This document shows positions 1 to 8,691 of a DNA stretch of 30,457 nt, in pieces. The notes beneath the pieces are model-generated. The model was not told the DNA's origin. It ran no database searches and saw only the letters and a list, made by a program, of their open reading frames with translations. Position 1 is the first letter of the stretch. Each line of letters begins with the position of its first letter. The stretch is from NCBI GenBank assembly GCA_963711675.1, contig CAVQFB010000014.1, positions 1-30,457 on the forward strand, given 5' to 3'. Position numbers and translations under genes: made by a program. Source of the DNA: CAVQFB01 sp963711675 (lineage in GTDB: Bacteria > Acidobacteriota > Terriglobia > Terriglobales > Acidobacteriaceae).

Positions 1-64
1 ATCGCACGTGATGCTGTGACGCATAGCACCGACCTCGTTCCGCCGTTCGTGTTAAAAGGGGTAG

Positions 65-382
65 GTGGACATGGCGACAAAACGGTATTTTGCCATCATC
101 TTCCTGATGATCCTCACCTTGGGAATATCTCTGGCTTTACCGGCGGAGGACATCCCGGAAACCGTCTACGATGAATCAGAAGCCCCGCCTTACGAAGATT
201 CTCCTCTGTTCTCAATCCCAGTGCCGCTGGTGGAGTTCCGATCAGTTCAGTCCGGGCTGACCTGCGTTTCGTTCTACGTCGGTTCGTTGCCCCGGAGTGC
301 TGAATGCCGCCTCTCGAACGGAACAGGTCTGTGCCTACATCCCGATTCTTCCACCATCTTCGATTGTTCTCTTCGCTGTTAG
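65..382 (+). CDS. Small secreted or membrane-anchored hypothetical protein
   Basis: This encodes a 105-residue protein of unknown function. Its first 25 residues (MDMATKRYFAIIFLMILTLG and on) form a basic, then strongly hydrophobic segment ending in LALPAE, so it is probably exported. An acidic stretch with DIPETVYDESE follows, and the protein ends in FDCSLRC. The start is ambiguous. GTG at 65 follows the purine-rich AAAAGGGG at 3 bases, while ATG at 71 lies 9 bases from the same element and may be the better start. The composition and acidic motif look like a lineage-specific Acidobacteriota family, but this is an impression and no function can be assigned. Confidence 0.5.
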   Translation: MDMATKRYFAIIFLMILTLGISLALPAEDIPETVYDESEAPPYEDSPLFSIPVPLVEFRSVQSGLTCVSFYVGSLPRSAECRLSNGTGLCLHPDSSTIFDCSLRC

Positions 383-583
383 AAACACGCTGCAACCTGA
401 ACGTGCCTTCGGTGGAGCTTGCCCTGAATTCTGGAGCGGGTGCCACGAACAGACGCGGTTGATTCCTCTTCTTTTTTCGGCTGTGGCCCTCAGGGTAACT
501 ACGCCGGGATGCTCAAAATGAGCGCTGAGGCACAATTTCGAGAAGGGTGTGCCTCTCTGCGGGGGTGAGAGAAAAGAGTCATC

Positions 584-1150
584 GTGAAAACCAAAGCAAT
601 GTCGGCATCACTTTGTGTTCTGTTGCTGGCGCTCGGTAGCGTAGTTTCTGCTAGAGCGCAACAGCCATCAGAAGCCCAGCCCTCGCCCAGAGCGGTGGCC
701 ATCGTTGAACTCGCTTACAATCTTATAGTCGATGTCCGGGATAACGTAGCTCAACCACCAGAAGACCCATCCCCATGGATGGTGACGCGAGTGTTAAGCG
801 ACACCCATTATCAACTCGAATTCGAACCGGGGAACCACCAAATCGTAGTCCATTACGCAGCAGTTTCTTATCCTCCTGGCTCACGCATTGAACGAAGATC
901 GGAACCTATGCTCGTAGAGCTGCCTGACCTTAAAGCGGGACATAAGTATCGGGTAGATGTTAAGACACATGGTCTTTGGCGCACGGTGACCTACGAGACG
1001 CTCGTCAGTGATTCTGTCTGTTCATTAAATCAGGCGACAGAGGCGGATCGGCATTGTTGTTCACCGGGCCAAAAGGACCAGTATTGCTGTGAACCGGGTC
1101 AGAGGAAGTCATATTTGTATAGGGCCGCCGGTAGGATGGGGCGTTCATAA
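584..1150 (+). CDS. Secreted protein with Cys-rich C-terminal tail
   Basis: This is a 188-residue protein with a clear signal peptide (MKTKAMSASLCVLLLALGSV, then SARAQQ, likely cleaved after ARA). The middle (about residues 80-150) is rich in beta-forming residues and resembles PEGA-like surface modules (LEFEPGNHQIVVHY, ELPDLKAGHKYRVDV), which is a weak family suggestion. The last 45 residues carry six cysteines in CSLNQ, HCCSPGQ and YCCEPGQ, with CCxPGQ repeated. That suggests a disulfide-bonded extracellular tail. The start is GTG at 584; an ATG at 599 (MSASL) would still leave a signal peptide. No partner gene is obvious nearby. Function is unknown. Confidence 0.6.
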   Translation: MKTKAMSASLCVLLLALGSVVSARAQQPSEAQPSPRAVAIVELAYNLIVDVRDNVAQPPEDPSPWMVTRVLSDTHYQLEFEPGNHQIVVHYAAVSYPPGSRIERRSEPMLVELPDLKAGHKYRVDVKTHGLWRTVTYETLVSDSVCSLNQATEADRHCCSPGQKDQYCCEPGQRKSYLYRAAGRMGRS

Positions 1151-1230
1151 GGTCTCGGGGTTTAGTGCGACCTCAAAAGACCACGAAAACTGCTGGACTC
1201 CTCGTCGTTCGGTAACTTTACAGCATGTAA

Positions 1231-1479
1231 CTAAGTGGTTTGGTTGATAAACTCCTTTGACGACCGCTGGCGACGAAAATTCTCGTCCCTCCTTTTAGGC
1301 AAGCCATTGGGGTTCACTGGAATCGTGCCTTCTTCGCCAAGGGTGCTTCGATTTTTCCCGATCACACGTACTTCTTTTCCACGGAGGCCAGCGTATTTGA
1401 TCGCCATGCCGAGGAGCGTGTATTCGTCCTCTTGATAGTCGGCGGCGAAGGAGTCTTGGTGAACATCACCATCGCCGTG
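1231..1479 (-). pseudogene. Degraded coding trace, family unknown
   Basis: On the minus strand the frame ending in TAG at 1231 is open for about 82 codons. It reads like a real protein: HGDGDVHQDSFAADYQEDEY, then TLLGMAIKYAGLRGKEVRVI, then GKNRSTLGEEG, ending in INQTT. A TGA directly precedes the first His codon. The preceding protein-like stretch (RVEPYRIIRAKLPDFARTC) lies in another frame, so the gene seems to have lost its 5' part or suffered an indel. An internal ATG would give a 58-residue product, but nothing suggests that it is used. It lies in the decayed region next to the SRAP fragment. The family is not recognised. Confidence 0.35.
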
Positions 1480-1611
1480 TCAGCTGCGCACGTTCTCGCA
1501 AAGTCGGGGAGCTTCGCTCTGATGATGCGATAAGGTTCGACTCTCGTTGCATACGTTCGTCATTGGTCATCGTGCTATGAGAATAGCTGATTCTGGGGGG
1601 CGATTCCACAG

Positions 1612-1776
1612 TCGAGAGCATTCTTGGTCGTCGTTCCTCACCTGTTGATCCGAGTGCTTATCGGATAGCTCCGCATCATCCGAGCATCGTAGGGCTTCAA
1701 GAGGTTGGACCCGCTGCCAGATTCTGCGTCCAAGGATCAAGCCAGAGTAGCTGTCGGGATCAAGAATGACGGGCAT
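1612..1776 (-). pseudogene. SRAP (YedK/HMCES-like) peptidase, C-terminal fragment, frameshifted
   Basis: Reading the minus strand in three frames recovers the typical C-terminus of SOS-response-associated peptidases. RMPVILDPDSY comes first, then GLILG in place of the usual DLWLDPG, then LKPYDARMMRSYPISTRINR one frame over, and finally VRNDDQECS in a third frame. Intact family members have these blocks in one frame near their C-terminus, and a catalytic Cys2 in an N-terminal half that is absent here. At least two frameshifts and loss of the first half make it non-functional. The family normally forms protein crosslinks with abasic sites in single-stranded DNA. Confidence 0.75.
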
Positions 1777-1924
1777 TCGCCCTACCTGAGAGTTGCGGTC
1801 CGTCTCGTGTCTGCCTGAGGAGTGAAAGCCGCTCGCTGTTGAAATTCGTAATCTGTTGATCAGCCCCCAATTCAGCTCTTAGGAGTACAAGCCCCAACAT
1901 CATTCCCGGAATCCTCTTATCGCT

Positions 1925-3639
1925 TTATCTTCCAAATAACAAACGTTCCAGCACGGGACCGAGGGCCAGGGCAGGAAGGTAGCTCAGGGCCACGATCACT
2001 ATCAAGCAGGCCGTGAGTAACACCCCGAAGACAGAAGAATGAGTCGGAAGGGTTCCCGACGAAGAAGGAGTGTTTCTCTGACGACCAAAGAGCGCGGCAA
2101 ATGCCAAGGCAGGAATCGCCAAGCCAAACCTGCCCACCATCATCGCGAAGCTGTGGTGACGTTGTAGAAGGGGTGTTCGCGCTCAGCCGGCAAAGCTCTG
2201 GCCATTGTTGGCGAAGCGGAAGTATAGGCAAACAGAATCTCAGTGAAACCATGCGGGCCGCTGTTGATCGTCAACCCGGACAAGTCCCGCCCTGGTGCTC
2301 ACAGCGATCGCGGTGAGTGGGAGGATCAGGAGGGCGCGCCAAAGCGTAGAGCATGATCATTTTGTTCTCCGCTGGCCCTATCTTCTTCCCCAGGTATTCC
2401 GGCGTGCGTCCAACCATCAGTCCCAGCCAGGAACACGGCGATCGCAGCGGCCATGACCATGCTGTAAAGACCACTCCCCAGCCCGCCGAATATGAGTTCT
2501 CCGAGCAGCATGTTGACCAGCAACACCATGCCACCCAGCGAGGTGTAACTGTCGTGCATGGAGTTGTTCGATCCGGTGCGCCGTGTTGGATGTGACGACC
2601 GCGGTGAGGGCGGAACCGCCGATGCCAAAGCGCACCTCCTTGCCTTCCATGTTTCCGCCCGACTGGAGGGGAGTGTTTGGAAATCCACATTTCCGATGTG
2701 GGGAATCGCCCGCTGTTCAAAGTGCATGTACGAAGGCCAGTCCGGAGACGAAGAGAAGCATCATCACCCGATAGAGGAGCCATCCCTGTCGAGGCTGGCC
2801 AACCATCCTGCCGAAGGTGTTCGTTAATGCGGCCGGGAGGAGCATGATCGCCAACATTTCGAGGAAGTTTGTAAGCGGCGTGGGGTTCTCATAGGGATGA
2901 GCGCCATTGGCGTTGAAGAAGCCGCCGCCATTGGTGCCGAGATTCTTGATGATTTCCAGTGCGGCGACCGGGCCTTGCGGAATGACTTGCTGCGCGCCCT
3001 CGACGGTGGTGGCGACGCGCATACGGGTGGAAGTTCATCGGAACGCCCTGCCACACCAGCAGCAAGGCCCTAGCAAGGCTCCCGGCAACAGGACCCAGAG
3101 GAGGGCGCGCGTCAGATCAACCCAAAAATTGCCGAGGGTGTTAGAGAGTTGCCGGGCCATGCCGCGGATAAACGCAATACCGACGGCTAACCCGCAGCGC
3201 CGGCCAGGAAGTTCTGCGCGCAAAGGCCAACCATCTGGCTGAAATAGGTCATCGTGTTCTCGCCTGCGTAGGCCTGCCAGGTAGTGGTGGTCGAGAAACT
3301 GATCGCAGTATTCAGAGCCAGGTCAGGGGTAATTGGCGTCGTGTGGAACTGCGGGAAGAACCAGGGAAGAAACTGCTGCACTCTGAGAATGACGTACAAC
3401 AGGAGCGCGCCGGCAAGGCTAAAGAGCATGAAGCAGGTCGCATACTCCTTGCCGGTCATCTCCAGATCAGGATCAACCGCGGTAACGCGATAGAGGAGGC
3501 GCTCAACGGGAACACATAATCGATCCAGCACAGTTCGCTGCCTGGAGAAGACTTGTTCCAGGTAGCCGCCCAAAGGCTTCACCAGGACGGTAACGATGAC
3601 CACAAACAACACGAATTGAATTGCGCTGTAGAAATCCAC
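1925..3639 (-). pseudogene. kdpA: K+-transporting ATPase subunit A, multiply frameshifted
   Basis: KdpA is the potassium-selective channel-like subunit of the KdpFABC pump in the inner membrane. Its parts are recovered in order on the minus strand but in changing frames. The N-terminus is MDFYSAIQFVLFVVIVTVLV at 3639, with TTTTWQAY in the first filter region. Next come LAVGIAFIRGMARQLSNTLG, then NLGTNGGGFFNAN (second filter, near 2930), MEGKEVRFGIGGSALTAVVT (near 2620), NNSMHDSYTSLGG, MVGRTPEYLGKKIGPAENK, LILPLTAIAVSTRAGL, TINSGPHGFTEILFAYTSAS and the end PALALGPVLERLLFGR. At least eight one-base shifts are needed, yet conserved motifs are intact. No kdpB, kdpC, kdpD or kdpE follows; the downstream side holds the SRAP fragment. 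It is either recent decay or poor local sequence quality. Confidence 0.9.
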
Positions 3640-3782
3640 CAGCCCTACTTAGCAGCAGGCCGACCGAGGCACCGTAACATGCCTAGAAAGCAATCTTCAT
3701 TCGGTTCTCACCATGCTCTTCTGCAATCGTTTGGTCAAACCATTTTCCATTCTGGTCAGAGGCACTGCTGCTAGTAAACGCT

Positions 3783-3890
3783 TTACTTCTCGCGGCGATG
3801 ATGTCTCCTCAGGTCGGCGAGGAAACCGAGAATACAGATCAGGAAGAACGGTACTCCCACCGCCAGGATAGCAAAGAGCACGAAGCGCAT
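3783..3890 (-). CDS. 35-residue membrane protein upstream of kdpA
   Basis: A short minus-strand frame encodes MRFVLFAILAVGVPFFLICI followed by LGFLADLRRHHRREK and a stop. It has one hydrophobic helix and a basic C-terminal tail, so an inner-membrane orientation with the tail inside is likely. It sits about 145 bases upstream of the broken kdpA on the same strand. KdpF is also a roughly 30-residue single-helix peptide in this position, but this sequence lacks KdpF-like features such as a Glu/Asp-ending short tail. A separate trace (GASVGLLLSRAGG, about 3645-3685) is a better match to decayed kdpF. It is probably an operon-associated micropeptide of unknown role. Confidence 0.45.
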   Translation of the reverse strand: MRFVLFAILAVGVPFFLICILGFLADLRRHHRREK

Positions 3891-4151
3891 AACCTTTGCC
3901 CTAGTGTCATTGCATCACCAACCGGATAAAGAAGTCGTAAAAATACAATCCATGATAGGAATCTTCCAGCTGCCCGCCTTTACAAGGACCAGAATGGGAC
4001 TCCCGGTGATCATTCGGTTGGCTATTTCTCGCAAATTCGGGCGGAGCATGTAGCTGTAGGGGTTCATTACCACGTTAAACACCGCGAGGTCAGTAGTCAT
4101 ACAAGACGAAAGGGTCTCCGCGTAGCGGGTTGCGGTGGTACGATTGCGCGC

Positions 4152-5079
4152 ATGAGACCAACTCCTGCTCTTCCTGCAACCTTGCTCGTCACCGTCCTGG
4201 TTTTCGTCACTCCTCTTTTCGCCCAGTCCCCGCCCCGCAGCAGCCGCCCGAGTTCGTCAAGCAAGGCCAGCAGTTGATGCGTGATGGAAAGCTGCAAGAC
4301 GCGTTGGCGTTGTATCGTCAGACTCTTCAAGCTACGCCGAATTCTCTTCCCGCCAACATTGCCGCTGTGGGAGTGTTCTCGATCTGATGGGTAAAGGTGA
4401 AGAAGCTCGGAAGTATTTCACGAAGGCGATCGACGTTGCGGACACGCTCGAAGGCAAGACTTCAGCCAAGAGAGCGATGGGGATGTCATACGCTTTCGAG
4501 GGGAATTGCAACAAAACCGTTGAATACGAACAACAGGTTTTCGACTTCCACGGCAGCGCGAAGAACTTCTTTCAACAGGGAGAGACTGCGGACGAGGCGG
4601 CTCGCGTTTGTATCGATTCTGGCGATTTGGACGCTGCCACGAAATGGTACAAGATTGGACACGACACCGGACTGAAAGAACCTGACATCAAGCCTGCCCG
4701 TCAAGACCTCTGGGAATTCCGTTGGGAGCACGCTCAGGCTCGCATTGCTGCCCGGCGCGGTGACCGTGCGGAAGCACAAAAGCATATTGATGCCGCGAAG
4801 TCCATCCTCGACAAGGGGACAATCCCGGAGCAAGCACAATACTTCCCTTATTTGAAAGGCTATGTGGCCTTCTATGAAGGCGATTACAAAGCAGCACTGG
4901 ACGAGCTAAACAAAGCGAACCAAAACGATCCGTTCATCCAGTGCATGATGGGGCAAACCTACGAAAAGCTGGGCGAGAAGGACAAAGCCAAGGAGTACTA
5001 CCGCAAAGCCTCGACAGCAATTTTGCACAATCCTCCCGCTGCGTATGCGATTCCCTTCGCGAAGAAGAAGCTGTCCTAA
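4152..5079 (+). pseudogene. Secreted TPR protein, two frameshifts
   Basis: The gene begins at ATG 4152 with a signal peptide (MRPTPALPATLLVTVLVFVT then PLFAQSP). At a C-rich run (CCCCGCCCC, about 4229) the frame changes to QQPPEFVKQGQQLMRDGKLQ. Near 4370 it changes again, from LPANIAA to SVLDLMGKGEEARKYF. From there the frame is clean to the stop at 5079. The sequence contains about four tetratricopeptide-like helical pairs (for example GKLQDALALYRQTLQATPNS and KGYVAFYEGDYKAALDELNK). TPR proteins of this kind are periplasmic scaffolds. Restoring one base at each site would give one protein of about 308 residues. An independent product from 4387 (230 residues) would lack the export signal. Confidence 0.75.
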
Positions 5080-5095
5080 GAGGGGAATCTTACGC

Positions 5096-5256
5096 ATGTT
5101 AAGAACTTCTGGCTGTTCTTGGGAGTTGTTGCGGTGGTGGCAATCATCCAGCCACCTATTGTTACTGCGGCCGGGGCGACCGCCCTGATTGCGCTTTGGA
5201 AAGGCTCACTCCTGAGTTGCGATCAAAAACATCAAACTCGAAGTTGGTACAAATAA
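5096..5256 (+). pseudogene. Small membrane protein, frameshifted at start
   Basis: Seventeen bases after the TPR stop, AGGGGAAT precedes ATG 5096. After two codons the protein-like frame is displaced by one base. It reads KNFWLFLGVVAVVAIIQPPI, then VTAAGATALIALWKGSLLS, and runs to a stop at 5254-5256. Adding one A in the TTAAG stretch would give MLKNFWLFLGV in a single frame. The product would be a small protein with one or two hydrophobic helices. Its 3' end overlaps the convergent gene 5206-5445, so the true end may lie before that overlap. Function is unknown. Position suggests co-transcription with the TPR gene. Confidence 0.4.
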
Positions 5257-5445
5257 GACTGGATTTTGAACTTGCTCAACATGCCTTTTCCATGCGGAAT
5301 CAGCGGCCATCTGCCCAATCAACTGGGGTGACTCGATCCAAAAGCCGTCGCTCTCAACGACTTTCACAACGCCAGCGTAAACCTCAACTTCATCGCGAAA
5401 TCTGAAAATTACCTTTTTGTCACACAAGTGGGCTTTGTCGATCAT
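5206..5445 (-). CDS. Conserved-looking 79-residue cytoplasmic protein
   Basis: This is a complete 79-residue frame from ATG 5445, MIDKAHLCDKKVIFRFRDEV, with a middle part GFWIESPQLIGQMAADSAWK and the end FVPTSSLMFLIATQE. Alternating hydrophobic and charged residues suggest a small beta-rich fold, and there is no signal peptide or membrane helix. Composition and codon use look like a genuine gene. It lies convergent to the TPR/small-membrane gene pair. No Shine-Dalgarno is visible before the ATG; instead a hairpin with TATAAT in its loop abuts the start, compatible with a leaderless message. The family is not recognised. Confidence 0.55.
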   Translation of the reverse strand: MIDKAHLCDKKVIFRFRDEVEVYAGVVKVVESDGFWIESPQLIGQMAADSAWKRHVEQVQNPVLFVPTSSLMFLIATQE

Positions 5446-5473
5446 AGCGCTGCGGATTATACGCCGTAGCGCT
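5446..5473 (-). promoter_or_regulatory. Hairpin with TATAAT loop directly before 5445 start
   Basis: AGCGCTGCGG (5446-5455) pairs with CCGTAGCGCT (5464-5473), a 10-bp stem with one G-T mismatch and an 8-base loop. On the minus strand the loop contains TATAAT, a perfect -10 hexamer, ending 10 bases before the ATG at 5445. No good -35 element is seen 17 bases upstream. It may be a promoter for a leaderless transcript, an operator, or both. Confidence 0.35.
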
Positions 5474-5549
5474 TTCCGTCGCCCCGCTCCGAGTGGCGGC
5501 TACCTTCCGCTCGGGTTTCGATCACCGCGTGACCTTCTCCCCAATTCCG

Positions 5550-6023
5550 TTAATCCTCCGTCGTCCGAAGTGCAGAGGGTTGCGAGGAAGGGTCTACTCG
5601 TCGATCAATCGAGAACGGCCCACCTCCGACTAGGAGAAGAAATACCAATCCGAGCAGCATGCAGTAATCTGTCCGCGCTTCGTGTGCCGTGCTCCAAAAC
5701 CCAACCCTGGCCAACATGGGAATTTTCGTCGTGATTATGGCAACGCTGATGTCGATGATGAGCGGTATTGTGGCCAGCCTAGTGAGTAAACCGACGATCA
5801 ATAGCGTTCCACAGAGGATTTCAACGATACCCACAAAAGGGGCGAAGAACTGCGGAGCGGGAATGCCGATTTTTACGAAGCGTCCCACACCGAGGGCCGT
5901 GGGAAAGAGAAACTTCTGAATACCCTCTGACAAGAAGACGGCACCTACCAGCAGGCGGATAAGAATGGTGGCACGTGGAGCGGTCGTACTGAACAAGAAG
6001 TTTGGCATGACTGCCTCAGACAT
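5550..6023 (-). CDS. DoxX family membrane protein
   Basis: A 157-residue protein with four predicted membrane helices: ILIRLLVGAVFLSEGIQKFL (about 20-40), FFAPFVGIVEILCGTLLIVG (about 59-79), a third around LATIPLIIDISVAIITT, and YCMLLGLVFLLLVGG near 120-134. This is the DoxX layout: RxxxGxxFlxeGxqKF in helix 1 and GxxExxxGxxLxxGLxTR in helix 2. DoxX-type proteins are thiol- or quinone-linked inner-membrane proteins, often next to redox enzymes. The start overlaps the stop of the multicopper oxidase by 8 bases, so translation is probably coupled. A second ATG at 6008 (MPNFLF) is an alternative start. The C-terminal 20 residues are hydrophilic and variable. Confidence 0.85.
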   Translation of the reverse strand: MSEAVMPNFLFSTTAPRATILIRLLVGAVFLSEGIQKFLFPTALGVGRFVKIGIPAPQFFAPFVGIVEILCGTLLIVGLLTRLATIPLIIDISVAIITTKIPMLARVGFWSTAHEARTDYCMLLGLVFLLLVGGGPFSIDRRVDPSSQPSALRTTED

Positions 6024-7407
6024 ACTTCATCAGAGCCATAAAACCAAAGTCCATGTGTAGCTGCTGATGACAGTGGAAAAGCGTGTTCCCCGGATTATCC
6101 GCCGTGAAGTCCACTTCGACGATCTTATTGGCGTTGACGACCACCGTATCCTTCAAAATGCCGGAGGTCACCTTGCCGTACACCTTCGTCAATTCGAAGC
6201 TATGCCGATGCAGGTGCACTGGATGGGCGTCGTCGCTCTCATTCCGAAAGACCATGCGGTATCGTTTCCCGGCATGAACCATCAGTGGATCGGTGTGCGG
6301 ATAAGACTTCCCGTTGATAGTCCAGCGGTTGAAGCCTCCGTGACCACCCGGAATCTTCTTAAAAACCAGATCGAACTGGCCATCGGGTGCAACAGCACGG
6401 TTGGTCTCTTGCCCAAAGATTGTGTAGTCCCAATTCGACTTCTCTAGTTTCGCCCACTGCGGAGCGCCCTTTTGATTGGCATATTCCACGACAACACCGA
6501 AACCGTTCTTGCGATCATCATCATCGGTTGTCCCCAGAATCCAGGTACCCGGCGAGTTCATGGTCACGATGGCATCGACACGCTCAGCTGCGCCGATCTG
6601 GAGCATTTTCACCTTCTGCGACTGCGGTACCGGGTTGCCATCAAGTGCGACGACTTCGAATTCGTGGGACGGGAGAGCCACGTTCACGGTTTCTGTTGCG
6701 CTTGAGTTTAGGAAATGAAACAGGATTCGCTCGCCCTGCCGGACTTTGATCGGCTCCCCGTGTCCAAGGGCCTTGTCGTTAAACGAGAAAGCACGGTAGC
6801 CAACTTCGAGGCCGTTGTTCGGTGGCGGTGGTGCGCTACCCTCGTCCGATTCCTGCATGGATGCGCTGTAGTATGGTTCCCATTGGTGCATCGCAAGAAA
6901 GACCTCTCGGTCATACCGACCGGGGTCGTTATTTGGTTCGATGTAAACGAAGCCGAACTGGCCGCTATACAGACTTCGGTGAAGGTTTTTCCCAGCAAAC
7001 GCATGACTGTGATACCAGCGCGTACCCGTGGGCTTTGGAGTGAAGTTGTATCGCCGATGCCCGTGCGGTGGAACTGCCAGACTACCCTCTTCCGTTGAGC
7101 CGTCCGCCTCGGGGGAAATCATCTGCCCATGCCAGTGGACAATCTCTTCATGAGCTGTGTCGTTGAACACATCGACCGTGACCGGAACACCTTCCTTCAT
7201 CCGTAGGAGAGGGCCGGGAACATGTCCGTTATAGCCAAAAGTGTGAATAGTCTTGCGGGGAGCGATGTCAAAGGAGACAGAAGCGATACGGAGGGTGAAA
7301 TCAGCCTTTGATTGGGGAGTCTGGTTCTTTGCAGCCGCAAGCAAGTTGGGCGAAGCAAGGCCCGCGACGACTAGCCCCGCATTCTTCAGAAAGTCTCGAC
7401 GTTCCAT
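6016..7407 (-). CDS. Tat-exported multicopper oxidase (laccase-like)
   Basis: This 463-residue three-domain multicopper oxidase couples one-electron substrate oxidation to reduction of O2 to water, probably in the periplasm. The N-terminus MERRDFLKNAGLVVAGLA has a twin-arginine RRDFLK motif. All four copper-binding segments are present: HWHG (91-94), WYHSH (131-135), HPVHLH (395-400) and HCHQQLH (445-451). The type 1 Cys is C446. The axial position five residues after H451 is Phe456 rather than the Met of CueO-type enzymes. It shares an 8-base overlap with the downstream DoxX gene, forming a two-gene unit, and is divergent from the beta-propeller gene at 7663. The substrate (metal, phenol or other) cannot be told from sequence. 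Confidence 0.93.
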   Translation of the reverse strand: MERRDFLKNAGLVVAGLASPNLLAAAKNQTPQSKADFTLRIASVSFDIAPRKTIHTFGYNGHVPGPLLRMKEGVPVTVDVFNDTAHEEIVHWHGQMISPEADGSTEEGSLAVPPHGHRRYNFTPKPTGTRWYHSHAFAGKNLHRSLYSGQFGFVYIEPNNDPGRYDREVFLAMHQWEPYYSASMQESDEGSAPPPPNNGLEVGYRAFSFNDKALGHGEPIKVRQGERILFHFLNSSATETVNVALPSHEFEVVALDGNPVPQSQKVKMLQIGAAERVDAIVTMNSPGTWILGTTDDDDRKNGFGVVVEYANQKGAPQWAKLEKSNWDYTIFGQETNRAVAPDGQFDLVFKKIPGGHGGFNRWTINGKSYPHTDPLMVHAGKRYRMVFRNESDDAHPVHLHRHSFELTKVYGKVTSGILKDTVVVNANKIVEVDFTADNPGNTLFHCHQQLHMDFGFMALMKYV

Positions 7408-7662
7408 GTCTCATCTCACGGAGATCGCACTGAACGTGTTGCTCTAAAAGACTCGGGAGCCTCAGGCAAGAGGAATCAGTATAGCCCGTCTCTGTGACTT
7501 GAGCATGCTGCGACCACCGTCGCGCCACATGGCCGCTCTTACCAGACAGGTTTGCCAGAACCGATTCGTAGTCAAGTACACTTATTTCGAACCGTGAGAA
7601 TGCCCAGTGAAACTCGTCTGGGGCACAAGTTTTCGAGATTTGGGAACTCGTCTAGGGGAAGC

Positions 7663-8691
7663 ATGAGAAACCTTGGTATTTGTCTGAGGCTGGCGCTGAT
7701 CCTGGCATTTGCCACCCATGTACCCGCCCAAAAGATTTCGCCACCCTCAGCAGCACGCCCGTTGGTTTTGACCGGTGCCATCCCTCTTCCCGCCGTAAAA
7801 GGGCGCATCGATCATTTCGGCTTCGACCCCAACAACCGACTGTTCGTTTCTGCACTGGGCAACAATACGGAAGAGGTTCTCGACCTCAGTGCCCAGAGAG
7901 TAGTCCACAGCATAGCGGGAGTGCCGACTCCGCAAGGTGTGGTGTATTCGCCCGAGACGAACAAACTGTTTGTAGCGAGTGCAAAAGGCAAGGTTTACAT
8001 ATACGACGGAGCGTCCCTCGATCTCATCACCAGCATCGACTTTCATGGAGATGCTGACAACCTCCGGTACGATGCGGCGGATAAGCGCGTTTACGTGGGC
8101 TACGGCGACGACGAGAGCGCAGCCATCGGCATGATCGACGCCACTACAAACCAGCGTCTCGCCGAGGAGTTCAAGCTCGGAGCGCACCCGGAGTCTTTTC
8201 AACTGGAAGTGTCGGGCTCTCGCATTTTTGTAAATCTGCCCGACTCCAAACAGATCGCGGTCATCAATCGGAAGACACATGCGATCTCACGATGGGCTTT
8301 GGCTCTAGGGGCCAACTTCCCAATGGCGCTGGACGAGCCTGATCACAGGCTATTCATCGCCAGCCGCACACCGCCTCGCTTGGCAGTGTTTGACACAGAC
8401 TCCGGTCACATCGTAGCCGAGCTTCCATGTGTGCAGGATTCGGACGACCTCTATTTCGACTCCGTACGCAGACGCATCTACGTTGCGGGAGGGGAGGGCT
8501 ATATTAGCGTGTTCCAGCAGAAGGACGCCGACCACTACCAGCTTCTAGCCAAGGTTTCCTCCTCGTTGGGCGCACGCACCGCTGGGTACTCTGGAAAGGT
8601 AGGGAAAAAGGGCTTCGACCGTCTCTACGTAGCGGTTCCGGCTCGCGCCAGTCACGGTGCTGAGGTGTGGATATACACCGTGCAGGATTGA
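7663..8691 (+). CDS. Secreted YncE-like beta-propeller protein
   Basis: A 342-residue secreted protein. ATG 7663 was chosen because AGGGGAAG lies just before it and it begins a good signal peptide (MRNLGICLRLALILAFATHV then PAQ); the frame is open upstream but has no such features. The mature part has repeated blade-like strands of the YncE/YVTN type: GRIDHFGFDPNNRLFVSALG, GVVYSPETNKLFVASAKGKV, NLRYDAADKRVYVGYGDDES, MALDEPDHRLFIASRTPPRL and YFDSVRRRIYVAGGEGYISV. Five to seven blades would form a propeller. Such proteins are common in soil bacteria, bind partners or ligands in the periplasm, and rarely have known functions. The upstream gap of about 250 bases is shared with the divergent multicopper oxidase. 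Confidence 0.85.
   Translation: MRNLGICLRLALILAFATHVPAQKISPPSAARPLVLTGAIPLPAVKGRIDHFGFDPNNRLFVSALGNNTEEVLDLSAQRVVHSIAGVPTPQGVVYSPETNKLFVASAKGKVYIYDGASLDLITSIDFHGDADNLRYDAADKRVYVGYGDDESAAIGMIDATTNQRLAEEFKLGAHPESFQLEVSGSRIFVNLPDSKQIAVINRKTHAISRWALALGANFPMALDEPDHRLFIASRTPPRLAVFDTDSGHIVAELPCVQDSDDLYFDSVRRRIYVAGGEGYISVFQQKDADHYQLLAKVSSSLGARTAGYSGKVGKKGFDRLYVAVPARASHGAEVWIYTVQD

Noticed and set aside
3915..4100. A 61-codon minus-strand frame between the kdp remnant and the TPR gene
   Set aside because: It is only partly protein-like, has no ribosome-binding site or recognised motif; the gap 3891-4151 otherwise shows nothing I can support.
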